Below are positions 62,664-64,000 of a stretch of 64,000 nt of DNA, one piece after another. Every line of letters starts with the position of its first letter. Position 1 is the first letter of the stretch. The stretch lies in contig OY723306.1 in assembly GCA_963210315.1 (NCBI GenBank), positions 868,001-932,000 on the forward strand, given 5' to 3'. This stretch comes from Rhynchopus euleeides (Eukaryota > Euglenozoa > Diplonemea > Diplonemida > Diplonemidae). A model generated the notes under the pieces. It worked only from the letters and a program-made list of their open reading frames with translations. It was not told the origin of the DNA and ran no database searches. The translations under genes and the position numbers were made by a program.

Positions 62664-62698
<35 letters not shown>
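62664..62698. repeat. (CT)n / (GA)n tail of the truncated LINE copy
   Basis: About 35 nt of CT repeats joined to an (AC)7 stretch. On the minus strand this is CATAC-(GA)n-(GT)n leading into the 5' leader of the full-length LINE. Confidence 0.9.

Positions 62699-64000
<1,302 letters not shown>

Overview
The window is nuclear DNA from a GC-rich microbial eukaryote (a protist). Twelve distinct spliceosomal introns can be placed, 50 to 232 nt long; eleven start GTATG and all end CAG. The genes include mitochondrial-type chaperonins with targeting leaders, an ERK7/MAPK15 kinase (a family usually tied to cilia), an NF-X1 protein, a TPR-SET protein, and an APE-type LINE. TAA, TAG and TGA all serve as host stop codons. 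I cannot fix the lineage from the sequence alone.

Region 1 (1-32.8 kb) is a gene-bearing block with every gene on the plus strand. It holds the 3' end of a TPR gene, a CPN60-CPN10 pair, a 1712-residue secreted repeat protein, a small secreted Cys-rich protein, a second nearly identical CPN60-CPN10 pair, a SASA/CE6-type esterase, a four-exon NF-X1 protein, a three-exon SMYD4-like protein, an unrecognised helical protein and a five-exon MAPK15-type kinase. The two chaperonin pairs are a direct duplication of about 4 kb. Their exons are almost unchanged, while the introns and the tandem repeats between the two genes differ.

Region 2 (32.8-54.5 kb) is a repeat-rich island with long C/G homopolymers and one convincing gene (42.4-44.0 kb). 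It carries several DNA elements recognised by their ends: a 364-bp TA-flanked MITE, a 3.0-kb element with palindrome-rich terminal inverted repeats, a hAT-like insertion nested inside it with a perfect 8-bp target duplication, a 2.0-kb element built of TAACGTTA-type palindromes, small foldback elements and degraded unrecognised ORFs. A short A-tailed repeat occurs once here and once in Region 1.

Region 3 (54.5-63.2 kb, minus strand) is a full-length LINE of about 8.0 kb lying inside a (GA)n microsatellite, next to a 396-bp 5'-truncated copy of its own 3' end. ORF1 and ORF2 are in the same frame and separated by one TGA followed by C. Nineteen codons after the stop comes a perfect 2A ribosome-skipping motif (GDIETNPGP). 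ORF2 has no ATG until after the endonuclease's catalytic Glu. This points to ORF2 expression by stop readthrough coupled to 2A separation, and it is the most interesting system in the window. The end of the window (63.2-64 kb) shows no gene.
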